Assembly: GCF_014926405.1 (NCBI RefSeq)
Contig: NZ_JACXXJ020000005.1
Location: 687,001 to 751,000, forward strand
DNA: 64,000 nt
Direction of reading: 5' to 3'
Source: Agrobacterium vitis
Lineage (GTDB): Bacteria; Pseudomonadota; Alphaproteobacteria; Rhizobiales; Rhizobiaceae
The position numbers and the translations under genes were made by a program. Positions 1-8,788 of this stretch are shown here, piece after piece. The first letter of the stretch is position 1, and every line of letters starts with the position of its first letter. The notes under the pieces were generated by a model. That model saw only the letters and a program-made list of their open reading frames with translations. It had not been told where the DNA came from and did no database searches.

Positions 1-99
1 GAGGTCCTTGGCACCTTTCGAGGTAATATCAGCGGCGTTTGCCTGCCCATGCATCAGGACAGCGGATAGAAACAACATAGGCACGGACATCGAACGCAT
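1..99 (-). CDS. Exported protein, N-terminal fragment cut by window edge
   Basis: A minus-strand frame starts at ATG 99 and runs open to the window edge, giving 33 residues. They begin MRSMSVPMLFLSAVLMHG and continue to QANA-AD, which looks like a Sec signal peptide with a cleavage site near ANA/AD. An AGGGGAG ribosome site lies a few bases upstream. The mature part visible is too short to assign a family. It is the first gene downstream of ychF on the same strand, but the ychF terminator separates them, so it probably has its own promoter. Confidence 0.6.
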   Translation of the reverse strand, partial: MRSMSVPMLFLSAVLMHGQANAADITSKGAKDL

Positions 100-190
100 G
101 CTTACTCCCCTCGTTTCAGGAGGCGGTAACCCACACCGCTCCAATGCATTGATATTGCCCAGTTGACCGGCGTTTTAAAGGGCAAAATAA

Positions 191-222
191 AAGCGGGATG
201 CTTTTGAATGAGCATCCCGCTT
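191..222 (-). terminator. Rho-independent terminator of ychF
   Basis: A perfect 12-bp inverted repeat, AAGCGGGATGCT and its complement, with an 8-base loop. On the minus strand it is followed by TTATTTTG. It lies about 30 bases past the ychF stop. Confidence 0.85.
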
Positions 223-253
223 GTGATTGACTGTTCGACCGTCGCAATATGGA

Positions 254-1357
254 TCAGGTGTTGAAGCGGAAGTGGATGACGTCGCCGTCATTCACGACAT
301 ATTCCTTACCTTCGTCGCGGCCCTTGCCAGCTTCCTTGGCGCCGACTTCGCCCTTGTAGGTGATGTAATCATCATAGGCGATGGTGAAGGCGCGGATGAA
401 GCCGCGTTCGAAATCGGTATGGATCACGCCTGCGGCGGCGGGCGCCTTGGTGCCGCGCGGAATGGTCCAGGCGCGGGTTTCCTTGGGGCCAACGGTGAAA
501 TAGGTGATCAGGTCGAGCAGGTGATAGCCAGCGCGGATCAGCCGGTCCAGACCTGCTTCTTCCAGCCCGAGCGCCGACAGAAATTCGGCAGCTTCCTCGT
601 CCGGCAATTGCGCCACTTCGGCTTCGATGGCCGCCGAAATGATTACGGTTTCCGCCCCTTGTGCCTTGGCCATGTCCTCGACGGCTTTGGTATGGGCATT
701 GCCGGTTACGGCATCGGCTTCGGCGACATTGCAGACGTAGAGGACCGGATGCGAGGTCAGCAGGTTCAGGCTTTTCAGCACCTCGCGCTCTTCGGCATCA
801 AGGCTTGCCAACAGCAGGCGGGCGGGCTTGCCCTCTTGCAGCAGCTTCAGAGCACCATCCATGACAGGCAGCAGTGTCATCGATTCCTTGTCCTTGGAGG
901 CGGCGCGCTTGCGGGTCTGCTCGGTGCGGCGCTCCAGGCTTTCCAGATCGGCCAGCATCAGCTCGGTTTCGATGGTTTCGGCGTCGCCAACCGGATCGAT
1001 CCGGCCTTCGACATGGGTGATGTCGTCATCTTCGAAGCAGCGCAGCACATGCACGACTGCATCGACTTCACGGATATTGGCAAGAAACTTGTTGCCCAGG
1101 CCTTCACCCTTGGAAGCGCCGCGCACCAGACCGGCAATGTCCACGAAGGAAATGCGGGTCGGGATGATTTCCTTGGAGCCGGCAACGGTTGCCAGCGTCT
1201 GCATGCGCGGATCGGGCACGGCCACTTCGCCGGTATTCGGCTCGATGGTGCAGAACGGATAGTTGGCCGCCTGGGCCGCCGCCGTCCTGGTCAGCGCGTT
1301 GAAAAGGGTGGACTTGCCGACATTCGGCAGTCCCACGATACCGCATTTGAAGCCCAT
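254..1357 (-). CDS. ychF: Redox-regulated ATPase YchF (Obg-family)
   Basis: A 367-residue member of the universally conserved YchF/OLA1 family, a P-loop protein that prefers ATP to GTP and associates with ribosomes in stress responses. The G1 loop [15 protein letters not shown] is at residues 9-23, the switch/G3 motif is [10 protein letters not shown], and the C-terminal TGS domain ends in the conserved [10 protein letters not shown]. Length is normal for the family (about 363-367). The start is fixed by the usual [13 protein letters not shown]-terminus. The gene is divergent from clpS, with about 150 bases between the start codons, and ends in a clear terminator. In rhizobia ychF normally lies close to pth and rplY, as here. 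Confidence 0.97.
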   Translation of the reverse strand: MGFKCGIVGLPNVGKSTLFNALTRTAAAQAANYPFCTIEPNTGEVAVPDPRMQTLATVAGSKEIIPTRISFVDIAGLVRGASKGEGLGNKFLANIREVDAVVHVLRCFEDDDITHVEGRIDPVGDAETIETELMLADLESLERRTEQTRKRAASKDKESMTLLPVMDGALKLLQEGKPARLLLASLDAEEREVLKSLNLLTSHPVLYVCNVAEADAVTGNAHTKAVEDMAKAQGAETVIISAAIEAEVAQLPDEEAAEFLSALGLEEAGLDRLIRAGYHLLDLITYFTVGPKETRAWTIPRGTKAPAAAGVIHTDFERGFIRAFTIAYDDYITYKGEVGAKEAGKGRDEGKEYVVNDGDVIHFRFNT

Positions 1358-1511
1358 GGGTGTTTTCCGTGCTCAGTAAAGGTTTTGTTGCCTTGCCTAT
1401 GGGGGAATGGAGCGGCCCGGTCAAGGCTTTGCCGCTTCTTGGCGCCAATTGCTTGAAGCCGGAAGCTGTTCGCATTATGGTAACGCGAGCGTGTGCCGAT
1501 GGGAGTTGCCA

Positions 1512-1823
1512 ATGCCTCAAAAAGTCATTGTCGGGCAGCCAAAGGTGAAAACCAGGCCAAAGCTGGAGCAGCCCAGGCTCTACAAGGTCATCCTGACCAA
1601 TGATGATTACACTCCGCGCGAATTCGTGACCATCGTGCTGAAAGCCGTGTTCCGGATGAGCGAGGAAACCGGCAACCGCGTGATGATGACCGCTCACCGT
1701 TTTGGCTCGGCGGTGGTGGTGGTCTGCACCCGCGACATCGCCGAGACCAAATCCACCGAGGCCAATGATCTCGCCAAGGAAGCAGGGTTTCCGCTGCTGT
1801 TTACCATTGAGCCGGAAGAATAG
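1512..1823 (+). CDS. clpS: ATP-dependent Clp protease adaptor ClpS (ClpS2 type)
   Basis: This 103-residue protein is a ClpS adaptor, which delivers N-degron substrates to ClpAP. The core ILTNDDYTPREFVTIVL at about residues 26-42 carries the Asn-Asp pair and the hydrophobic helix that form the N-degron pocket. The later segment TAHRFGSAVVVVCTRDIAE replaces the usual VHRHG...TREVAE, which matches the second (ClpS2) type found in rhizobia alongside ClpS1. An in-frame upstream extension exists, but ATG 1512 has a GGGAG ribosome site 6 bases before it and gives the expected length. It ends 3 bases from the convergent GNAT gene. Confidence 0.9.
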   Translation: MPQKVIVGQPKVKTRPKLEQPRLYKVILTNDDYTPREFVTIVLKAVFRMSEETGNRVMMTAHRFGSAVVVVCTRDIAETKSTEANDLAKEAGFPLLFTIEPEE

Positions 1824-1826
1824 GCA

Positions 1827-2279
1827 TCACGTACGGCGGATCTGATAGCCGGTCTTGTTCTGGAGAAAGCCGCAGGAACCGTAGAAGCGGTGGATGGCTT
1901 CGTCCGTTCGGCCTGTGAGCAGCATGGCTTTGTAGCAGCCTGCCTGCCAGGCTGCGTCAATGGCGTGAAGCACCACCGCCTTGCCATAGCCTTGGCCGCG
2001 ATGACTGATGGCGCTGGCAACGTTTTCAATCAGGGCATAAGGTCTTCCACCACGGGTGAGGTTGGGGATGACGACAAGAGAGGTCGTCGCCACGGGCGTT
2101 TCCATATCGAGCGCCAAAAAAATTGTCAGACCGGGATGGGCGAGAATTGCCGCATATTTTTCGCGCACGAGATCGGGCTGCAACAGATCGTCATCGCTGT
2201 TCAATTCCTGATACAGCGACAGCAGGCTTTCCAAATCGTCTGGCTGGGCGGCGCGAATCTTGATGGCTGACTTGCTCAT
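1827..2279 (-). CDS. GNAT family N-acetyltransferase
   Basis: A 150-residue single-domain GNAT protein. The acetyl-CoA-binding motif A is SHRGQGYGKAVVLHAI, and the C-terminus has the typical FYGSCGF and IRRT strands. Substrate cannot be told from sequence. The start is chosen at ATG 2279, one base after the pth stop. Its ribosome site GAAGGA lies inside the last pth codons, so translation is probably coupled to pth. A longer frame with an upstream start overlaps pth and is less likely. Confidence 0.85.
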   Translation of the reverse strand: MSKSAIKIRAAQPDDLESLLSLYQELNSDDDLLQPDLVREKYAAILAHPGLTIFLALDMETPVATTSLVVIPNLTRGGRPYALIENVASAISHRGQGYGKAVVLHAIDAAWQAGCYKAMLLTGRTDEAIHRFYGSCGFLQNKTGYQIRRT

Positions 2280-2280
2280 C

Positions 2281-2994
2281 TCAATCCTTCTTCGGACCAA
2301 ACATCTTCTTCAACATCTCAGCCATCGGGCCGGTTTCCGGCAGTTTTTTCGGCTGCACGCCATTGCGAGCCTGATGAATGTGGGATTTGGCCGGTTTGGC
2401 GGGCTTGGGCTTTTCCTCGTCCGCTTTCGTCCCTGTCGCAAGCGCCAGTTTGTTCATCAACTGGCTGTCTTCACCGCGCACCAGCATGTCGGCGTTTTCG
2501 GCCAGCGTTTCCAGCAGAGGATCGAGCCATTCAGCGTCGAGCTTGCCGAAATCGCCCAGCACATGCGCCTGGACCCGGGATTTATCGCCGGGATGGCCGA
2601 TACCGAGCCGCAGGCGGCGGTAGTTCAGGCCGCAATGGGCATCCAGCGATTTGATGCCATTATGGCCGCCATGGCCGCCGCCCAGCTTGATGCGGGCCTT
2701 GCCGGGCAGAAGATCCAGCTCGTCATAGATCGCCACCAGCTGTTCGGGGCCAAGCTTGTAGAAGCGCAGCGCCTCGCCGACCGATTCGCCTGACAGGTTC
2801 ATGAAGGTCTGCGGCTTGATCAGCAGCACTTTTTCGCCCGCCAGCGTGCCATCGGCAATCTCGGCCTTGAATTTCTTCGACCAGGGCGAAAAGCTGTGGC
2901 GGCGATGGATGGCGTCGAGCACCATGAAGCCGATATTGTGGCGGTTGCCGGCATATTGGGAGCCGGGATTGCCAAGCCCTGCAAGAACGATCAT
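2281..2994 (-). CDS. pth: Peptidyl-tRNA hydrolase
   Basis: A 237-residue Pth, which releases peptides from prematurely dropped peptidyl-tRNA. The N-terminus [20 protein letters not shown] holds the conserved Asn and the catalytic His of the RHNIG segment. Further motifs are [12 protein letters not shown] and [17 protein letters not shown] Lys/Pro-rich tail of about 50 residues after the catalytic domain is usual in rhizobial Pth. The start at ATG 2994 matches the family N-terminus; a 12-residue upstream extension ([12 protein letters not shown]) is not part of the usual domain. It is probably cotranscribed with the GNAT gene downstream and perhaps with the two genes upstream. Confidence 0.96.
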   Translation of the reverse strand: MIVLAGLGNPGSQYAGNRHNIGFMVLDAIHRRHSFSPWSKKFKAEIADGTLAGEKVLLIKPQTFMNLSGESVGEALRFYKLGPEQLVAIYDELDLLPGKARIKLGGGHGGHNGIKSLDAHCGLNYRRLRLGIGHPGDKSRVQAHVLGDFGKLDAEWLDPLLETLAENADMLVRGEDSQLMNKLALATGTKADEEKPKPAKPAKSHIHQARNGVQPKKLPETGPMAEMLKKMFGPKKD

Positions 2995-3070
2995 CGCATT
3001 TTCCACGAACGTATTTCGGTTGGTCTTCACGACAGCGAAATGCGGGCCATGTCAACCCCGATTGCGCGTG

Positions 3071-3811
3071 CTATTGAGGCTGTAACAGGCCATATTCTCG
3101 CGAAATCCTGGCTTGCGTGCCGTCGGCAATCAGTCGATCAAGCGCTTGTTGCATTTGCACGATCAGGTCATCGGGCAGGGACTTGTTGCAGGCAATGGCG
3201 AATTTCTGCTCGGTCAGCACGAATTGCTGTTCCAGAGGATGACCTTCGGCCACCAGCTTGTGATAGAATTTCTCCGAGACCGGCATGAGATCGATCCGGT
3301 CGCTTTCCAGTTTCTTGATGGTTAGATCGAGGTTGGAGGCGAGGTCGATTCTGGGAAAACCATGCCGTTCCAGAAGGGCCTGAGTGTAGTCGTCGCGCTG
3401 GGTGCCGACAATATACTTGCGGGCGTCCTCGACATTGCGCACCTGAATGCCGGAGCCCTTGCGGCTCATGATGATATTCCGATCGATGGCCAGCGGCTCG
3501 ACCCATTTGAAGCGGCCTTCGCGCTCAGGGATATGGGCTGCGGTAAACACGCAGGTCATCGGTTCGGTTTCGGCCATCGCGATGGCACGAGCCCAGGGCA
3601 TCATCTCGATGGTATAGGGGATCGACAGATCCTTCATGATCATGACGACCTGCTCGTAGCCGACGCCCTTGTCCACCCCGTTTTCCCTGAAATTGTAAGG
3701 TGGGTAATCTTCCGTGGTAAAGACTATGCTGTTTTGCGCCATGGCTGTGGCGGTCATGAACACCAAGGAGGACAGGACGACAAGGCGGAATGCACTTCTT
3801 CGACAGCTCAT
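3071..3811 (-). CDS. Orphan periplasmic solute-binding protein (family 3, amino-acid type)
   Basis: A 246-residue secreted protein. Residues 1-25 form a signal peptide ending ATAMA before Gln26. The mature part starts with the family 3 fold (IVFTTEDYPPYNFRENGVDKGVGYEQV) and has the later hinge segment YIVGTQRDDYTQALLERHGF. Such proteins bind polar amino acids or related solutes in the periplasm. No permease or ATPase gene lies nearby, so a transport role cannot be assumed. The gene is 69 bases downstream of a membrane GGDEF/EAL protein on the same strand, which suggests a sensing partnership. That link is inference. Confidence 0.85.
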   Translation of the reverse strand: MSCRRSAFRLVVLSSLVFMTATAMAQNSIVFTTEDYPPYNFRENGVDKGVGYEQVVMIMKDLSIPYTIEMMPWARAIAMAETEPMTCVFTAAHIPEREGRFKWVEPLAIDRNIIMSRKGSGIQVRNVEDARKYIVGTQRDDYTQALLERHGFPRIDLASNLDLTIKKLESDRIDLMPVSEKFYHKLVAEGHPLEQQFVLTEQKFAIACNKSLPDDLIVQMQQALDRLIADGTQARISREYGLLQPQ

Positions 3812-3880
3812 CTTCGGCCTCCTTTAGATTGTGTTTGGTTGTGCTTGTCCTGCTGAAATGGCAGCCTGGGTTGTCTCGTC

Positions 3881-6292
3881 CTAAGCCGTTGTCCGATGTC
3901 CAATCCTGGCAATGGGCGTGGATTTCGGCGGTGTCGCGCTATTGTCTCCGAACCGGGCTTGCAGATCTTCGAAGGACAATGGCCGGTCGAACAGATAGCC
4001 CTGGCCGTAATCCACACCGATTGCCTGTAGCGCCCGCCATTGTTCCTTGGTCTCGATGCCCTCGGCCACCACGGTGCATTTCATCTTGTGCGAAATAGCG
4101 GCAATGCCTTCGATCAACATGCGGCTGCGCTCGCGCAGGTCCAGGGTATCGCCGGTCATGGAGCGGATGAAGGACTGGTCGATCTTGATGATATTGACCG
4201 GGAAGCGGCTGAGATAGCTGAGCGAGGAATATCCGGTGCCGAAATCGTCCAGCGCAATGCGGCAGCCAAAATCGCCGATTTTTTGGAGCACGGTCTGGAT
4301 ATGTGGGCTGTCGTGCAGCAACGTCGCTTCGGTGATCTCGATGATGATCCGCGATGGGTCGATGTTGAAAAGATGCACCGCGCTGGCCAGCCAGACCAGA
4401 AGGCTGGCATCGATCTGCGTTGGCGAGACATTCAGCGCCAGATAGGAGGTGGTGTCGCCACTGAGGGCGGAAAGCCTGGTGAAGTGATCGAGAGCCTTAT
4501 CGAAAACCTGCTTGCCGATATCGTGAATGGTACCGGTTTCCTCGGCCAGACTGATGATTTCGGTCGGCGCCATGATGCCGTGGACGGGGTGGCGCAGACG
4601 CATCAAGGCCTCGTAGCCGACCGTCTTGCCGCTTTGCAGGTCGATGATTGGTTGCAAAAACGCATCGAGCCAGTCGTTGCTCAATGCCTGCTCGATCATC
4701 TGCTCGATCTCGGCGCGCCGGCGGGTGGTAGTGCCAATGCTGTCGTCGAAGATCTGGAAACCGTTCTTTCCGTCGCGCTTGCGATTATACATTGCCATGT
4801 CGGCCTTTTGCAGCAGTTCCGTGGCTGTCTCGGCGTGTTGCGGATACAGCGCGATGCCGATGCTGGCGCTCAGTCTTGTGGCGGTCCCCTTGACGATGAA
4901 GGGAGTTTCGAAAATCCCGCAGATATCGTTGGCCACGGCGCGGGCGGCTGTTTCGCAATCGTTGGCACGCAGCAGGATGGCGAATTCGTCGCCGCCAATG
5001 CGGGCGGCCACCGAGTTTTCCGGCAGCAGGTGGACGATCATGTCCACCAGAATTTTCAGGGTCGTGTCGCCGGCATGATGGCCGAGATTGTCATTGATCC
5101 ATTTGAACCGGTCGAGATCGACGAACAGGCAGGCAAGGGAACCGCCCTGGCGGTCGGTTGCCTCGATCTGCACATCCAGTTCGTTCTCGAAACCCTGACG
5201 GTTGAGAAGCCCGGTCAGATGATCGGTCATTGCCTGGCGCCGGTTGCGTGCCTCCGATTGTTTGAGGGCGGTGATGTCAGTCATGACGCTCAGCGAAAGG
5301 TTGGACTGCGCCATCGGTGTGGCATTGCCGGATTCGACGACCAGGACATCCATGATCCGTCCATCGGCACAGACGAATTTGGTGGTATATTGCTGTTGCA
5401 GGCCAGCCTCACCATTCTGTTTGACTTGGCGGTAGGCCTGACGGGCCTCAATTGTAATCAGGCTTTCAAAACTGAGACCGATGATATCTTCGCGGTGATA
5501 GCCTGTCACCGATGTCCAGTAGTCGCTGATGCCGGTAATCCGGTCATCGGCATCGACAGAAAACAGCATGGCGGGCGTCGCATGGTAGATGTCGGTTGCC
5601 AGCCGGTGCGCCTGTTTTAGCTCGATTTCTTCCTGCTGAAGCTTTGATTGCATGGCGTTGAAGCTCTGCGCCAGCCGGCCCATTTCATCGTTTGAATGCC
5701 AGTCGACCGAACGTCGCGAACCCAGACGTCGCGTGGCTTCGATGGCGGCGGTCAGCTGCGTCAGCGGTCTCATGACCATCATCCGGTTGCCGACGATGGC
5801 GGCCAGAATCACCACCAGCATGGACAGGATGAAGATGGCGATAAACACGCCTTCGGTCCGGCGAATGCTGGCAAACAGGCCATGCTTTTGAAAGGAAAGC
5901 GTAATGGTGCCAACGGTTTTCGGTCCGTCCTGATGCTGGTAGATGATGGTTTGCGATAGGGAGGAAAATGTCTTTGCCGGGACAAATGTTTGCGGCATGT
6001 CAATGCGTATATTGCCGGTCGGGTCGGAAACTTCGACCCTGATGACCTCGCCACCGGAGACCAGCGCTGCACTGATCTGGCGTACACTCTCAGCATCGAA
6101 ATCCCAAAGTGGCTTGGCGAGTGCCTGGGCATTGGCAGCCAACAGGACAGCTATACTATTTTGCTGATCGGTTTCGGCCCGTTGTGACGACAGCCACAGA
6201 AACAGCAGAAACAGCGGCACAACGCAGACGAACACTGTTCCAGCCACCAGCGCAAGGAAACGCTGTTCCACGGACCGGGTCATGGATCGCAT
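3881..6292 (-). CDS. Membrane GGDEF/EAL protein with periplasmic sensor, HAMP and PAS
   Basis: About 803 residues. TM1 is near residues 12-35, a periplasmic domain of about 110 residues follows (it contains AKPLWDFDAESVRQI), TM2 is near 148-170, then HAMP, a PAS domain near 235-345, GGDEF at about 433-437 and EAL at about 561-563. Both output domains look intact. The cyclase domain has RIGGDEF and DLDRFKWINDNLG; the phosphodiesterase domain has YEALMRL, NVSPTQI, DDFGTGYSS, IKIDQSF and AEGIE. No RxxD inhibitory site precedes GGDEF. It should make and/or break cyclic di-GMP in response to a periplasmic signal. Start choice is uncertain: ATG 6292, ATG 6283 and TTG 6319 are in frame, with no strong ribosome site. 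Confidence 0.93.
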   Translation of the reverse strand: MRSMTRSVEQRFLALVAGTVFVCVVPLFLLFLWLSSQRAETDQQNSIAVLLAANAQALAKPLWDFDAESVRQISAALVSGGEVIRVEVSDPTGNIRIDMPQTFVPAKTFSSLSQTIIYQHQDGPKTVGTITLSFQKHGLFASIRRTEGVFIAIFILSMLVVILAAIVGNRMMVMRPLTQLTAAIEATRRLGSRRSVDWHSNDEMGRLAQSFNAMQSKLQQEEIELKQAHRLATDIYHATPAMLFSVDADDRITGISDYWTSVTGYHREDIIGLSFESLITIEARQAYRQVKQNGEAGLQQQYTTKFVCADGRIMDVLVVESGNATPMAQSNLSLSVMTDITALKQSEARNRRQAMTDHLTGLLNRQGFENELDVQIEATDRQGGSLACLFVDLDRFKWINDNLGHHAGDTTLKILVDMIVHLLPENSVAARIGGDEFAILLRANDCETAARAVANDICGIFETPFIVKGTATRLSASIGIALYPQHAETATELLQKADMAMYNRKRDGKNGFQIFDDSIGTTTRRRAEIEQMIEQALSNDWLDAFLQPIIDLQSGKTVGYEALMRLRHPVHGIMAPTEIISLAEETGTIHDIGKQVFDKALDHFTRLSALSGDTTSYLALNVSPTQIDASLLVWLASAVHLFNIDPSRIIIEITEATLLHDSPHIQTVLQKIGDFGCRIALDDFGTGYSSLSYLSRFPVNIIKIDQSFIRSMTGDTLDLRERSRMLIEGIAAISHKMKCTVVAEGIETKEQWRALQAIGVDYGQGYLFDRPLSFEDLQARFGDNSATPPKSTPIARIGHRTTA

Positions 6293-6623
6293 CCGACAGT
6301 GTGCAAACTCAGATAGCAACCAATAGATGTAATATTAAACATTTTTCCATCGTATTTGGTGAGCGGTGCTGAAAAATGAATAGGGATGAAACAATACAAC
6401 CCCACGGCCCCTGGTTCTTCTCTTATTTGGGGGCAGGATTCCATGCGATACGTTAACGATGACTGAAGTCGTAAAGGAGATTTGCAACTTTACGCAAAGT
6501 TATTTGCGACTTTCGTGCAATGCTACCCGCTATGGACGAAAAGAACACGGTTCGATGGGCCGTCCCGATGTCATAGCTTTTGCCGTAAAGTTTTATCATG
6601 AGCCGGATATCTGAAGCCACAAA
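6293..6623. other. Intergenic stretch upstream of the GGDEF/EAL gene
   Basis: No gene is supported here. The stretch is AT-rich around 6310-6360 and 6470-6520, as expected for the promoter region of the GGDEF/EAL gene. I could not assign a confident -35/-10 pair. Confidence 0.4.
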
Positions 6624-6649
6624 AAACCCGCCCGGTAAGGGGCGGGTTT
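6624..6649 (-). terminator. Rho-independent terminator of rplY
   Basis: The 10-bp stem AAACCCGCCC / GGGCGGGTTT has a 6-base loop and a run of six T on the minus strand. It lies about 30 bases past the rplY stop. Confidence 0.9.
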
Positions 6650-6676
6650 ATCGATCGCTCCAACGGAATGGAGCAA

Positions 6677-7279
6677 TTATTCTTCGGTTGCTTCTTCTTC
6701 GTCAGCAACGTCAACGTCTGGAGCGACGAGAGTTGCAATCGTGAAGTCGCGGTCGGTGATCACAGGGGTCACACCAGAAGGCAGCTTCACGGCAGAGATA
6801 TGCACGCTGTCGCCGATCTTCAGGCCTTCCAGATCGAAGGTGATGGCTTCTGGAATGTTGTTGGCCGGAACCTGCAACTCGACGTCGTGGCGTACGATGT
6901 TGAGGACAGCACCGGTCTTGACGGCGGACTTGTCTTCATTGACGAAACGGACAGGCACGGCAACCGTGACCTGGCTGTTTGCCGAAACGCGCAGGAAGTC
7001 GATATGCATGGTGAAGTCGCGGACTGGATCCAGCTGGTAGTCCTTGGGCAGGACGCGGATCTTTTCGCCGTTGACTTCAATGGTCGCCACCGTGGTCATG
7101 AAACCGCCAGCGTGAATACGCTTGGTGACTTCATTGGTGTTCAGGGTGATGGCAATGGGAGCCTGCTTGTCACCATAGATGACAGCGGGAATGAGACCGT
7201 TGCGGCGAAGTTCACGGGAGGACCCCTTACCAACCCGTTCGCGCGTTTCGGCCTTGAGCTCGTAAGATGCGTGGCTCAT
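6677..7279 (-). CDS. rplY: 50S ribosomal protein L25/general stress protein Ctc
   Basis: A 200-residue long-form L25 (TL5/Ctc type) that binds 5S rRNA. The N-terminal L25 domain (residues 1-95) starts [21 protein letters not shown] and includes GLIPAVIYG. The C-terminal beta domain covers about 100-185. The tail is acidic ([13 protein letters not shown]), as in rhizobial homologues. ATG 7279 has a GAAAGGAAATG context. It is normally followed directly by pth; here about 3.7 kb carrying the GGDEF/EAL and binding-protein genes lies between. Confidence 0.97.
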   Translation of the reverse strand: MSHASYELKAETRERVGKGSSRELRRNGLIPAVIYGDKQAPIAITLNTNEVTKRIHAGGFMTTVATIEVNGEKIRVLPKDYQLDPVRDFTMHIDFLRVSANSQVTVAVPVRFVNEDKSAVKTGAVLNIVRHDVELQVPANNIPEAITFDLEGLKIGDSVHISAVKLPSGVTPVITDRDFTIATLVAPDVDVADEEEATEE

Positions 7280-7646
7280 GGCATTTCCTTTCGATGTTAC
7301 TGGAGAGTTTCAGCCGGTTTTTCTTGACATCATCCGGGCATGAAACTGGAAACGGTGCCGGTTTTTAAATCTGCCGCATCATTTCACTCCAACCTTTCAG
7401 GATTGAAGGAAACATATAGCAGCCGTCACAATTTCATCCGCATTGCCTCCAAGGGTGTCTGCGCGGACGGGGGCGCTATAGTATGAAAGTGCCGTGGATG
7501 CAAGCTTTCTCGGGCTTTTTTCGAGCATGGGATGGAACGGGGCCACCGGTTTTTGCGGCAAGGCGCGTCAATCCTGTCGATTGCCATCCTGCCCGCAAAG
7601 GTTCATGATAGTCCAGAGAGATGTGAATTTGCTTTGGGAGGAGCAT
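7280..7646. other. Divergent intergenic region between rplY and the AcoR-like regulator
   Basis: About 367 bases that must hold the promoters for both genes. TTGACA occurs at about 7324 on the plus strand, but no matching -10 at good spacing is obvious. Open frames continue upstream of the regulator start but have no ribosome site. No other structure was recognised. Confidence 0.35.
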
Positions 7647-8603
7647 ATGAGCGTCGGTTATAGACATGCCGATACGGTCTATTCGACAGCGTTGCAGGGA
7701 TCGAAGGCGGCCAGTTCACCGATTGCTGCTTCCTGGCGGCGTTGCCTCGATGTCCATGGGCTAGACCCTGAACAGGCAGGCACCCCGCGGATTTTGGACG
7801 AAACGGCCTTCCGTGAAGCGCGTGGCCGCATGGACCACCTGATCGCCGCCAGCGCCGAGGAACTGGACCGGCTGTTTTCGACAGTCGGGCGCTCCGGTTG
7901 CTGCCTGGTGCTGGCCGATAGCCATGGCGTGGTGCTTGAGCGGCGCAGTGCTGCGGGCGATGACGGTGATTTTCGCAGGCTTGGCCTTTGGCAGCAGACG
8001 GAATGGAGCGAGGCCAGCGTTGGCACCAATGGTATCGGCACGGCGCTGGCCGATGAGCGCCCGGTCATCATCCACCGCGACCAGCATTTTCTCTCCGCCA
8101 ATATCGCACTGAGTTGCACCACGGCGCCAATCCGCGACCATCGCGGCCAGATTGCTGCCGCACTCGACATCTCCACCTGCCGCCATGATGTGACGGATCT
8201 GTCGATGACCATTCTCGCCCAGGCGGTGCGTGATGCAGCACTCCGCGTCGAGGTCAACCTGTTTCGCATGGCCTTTGCGGGCGCGCGCATCGTCATGATC
8301 CCCACGGTGGCCAATCCCACCGCACTTTTGGCCGTGGACGGTGACGATCTGGTGTTGGGCGCAACGCGGGCAGCGCGGTTGGCGTTGCAGATCGACGATC
8401 AGGCCATCGCCGCCGGTCTGCCCGCTGCCGATGCCTTGAAGGAAAAGCGCGGGGAAGAGGGGGATGATCTGCATGAAGCAGAGCGGGCTGCACTGCGTCG
8501 GGTTCTGTCTCGTACCAAAGGCAATGTCTCCCAGGCGGCACAATTGCTGGGCATCAGTCGCGCAACCCTGCATCGCAAGATGAAGCGTTTTAATATTCAC
8601 TAA
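7647..8603 (+). CDS. AcoR-like regulator: GAF plus Fis-type HTH, no AAA+ domain
   Basis: A 318-residue protein resembling the ends of AcoR, the sigma-54 activator of acetoin/acetaldehyde catabolism. The N-terminal part (about 20-195) carries a GAF-type sensor with the family signatures SWRRCLDVHGLDP and EASVGTNGIGTALADERPV. The last 45 residues are a Fis-type helix-turn-helix (LSRTKGNVSQAAQLLGIS, RATLHRKMKRF). The central AAA+ sigma-54-contact domain (about 240 residues, with GAFTGA) is absent, and no frame break is visible. The protein therefore cannot act as a classical sigma-54 activator. ATG 7647 follows GGGAGGAG. It lies directly upstream of the aldehyde dehydrogenase with a palindrome between, so it is the likely regulator of that gene. 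Confidence 0.88.
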   Translation: MSVGYRHADTVYSTALQGSKAASSPIAASWRRCLDVHGLDPEQAGTPRILDETAFREARGRMDHLIAASAEELDRLFSTVGRSGCCLVLADSHGVVLERRSAAGDDGDFRRLGLWQQTEWSEASVGTNGIGTALADERPVIIHRDQHFLSANIALSCTTAPIRDHRGQIAAALDISTCRHDVTDLSMTILAQAVRDAALRVEVNLFRMAFAGARIVMIPTVANPTALLAVDGDDLVLGATRAARLALQIDDQAIAAGLPAADALKEKRGEEGDDLHEAERAALRRVLSRTKGNVSQAAQLLGISRATLHRKMKRFNIH

Positions 8604-8612
8604 TGCACGCAG

Positions 8613-8636
8613 CAGTGTCGCAGGGATGCGACACTG
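8613..8636. promoter_or_regulatory. 24-bp palindromic operator upstream of aldehyde dehydrogenase
   Basis: Perfect 10-bp arms, CAGTGTCGCA and TGCGACACTG, flank a GGGA spacer. The site starts 10 bases after the regulator stop and lies about 150 bases before the aldehyde dehydrogenase start. Position and symmetry suggest a dimeric regulator site, probably for the adjacent AcoR-like protein, which is inference. There is no T tract, so a terminator is less likely. Confidence 0.7.
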
Positions 8637-8788
8637 TGCGCTGCGGCATTGCGAAGCTTGGCTGGTATCCGGCCGCAGCGGGGTGCATCTTTCAACTACG
8701 GTTCTGGAGTTTGTCAGGGAAAAGTGGAGGACCGGTTTTCCCCAAAGACAAACATCACCAAGGGAACCTTCATCAGGGAGGATGAGAG

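Noticed and set aside
227..1456. A 409-residue plus-strand frame opposite ychF
   Set aside because: It is antisense to a full-length conserved gene and has no family features. GC-rich genes produce such shadows.
4040..5620. A 526-residue plus-strand frame opposite the GGDEF/EAL gene
   Set aside because: The other strand encodes intact GGDEF and EAL motifs. The frame's composition (Gln, His, Gly rich) is typical of antisense.
8640..8788. Possible sigma-54 promoter before the aldehyde dehydrogenase
   Set aside because: TTGGCTGGTATCCGGC lacks the TTGC half, and the regulator lacks the AAA+ domain that sigma-54 would need.
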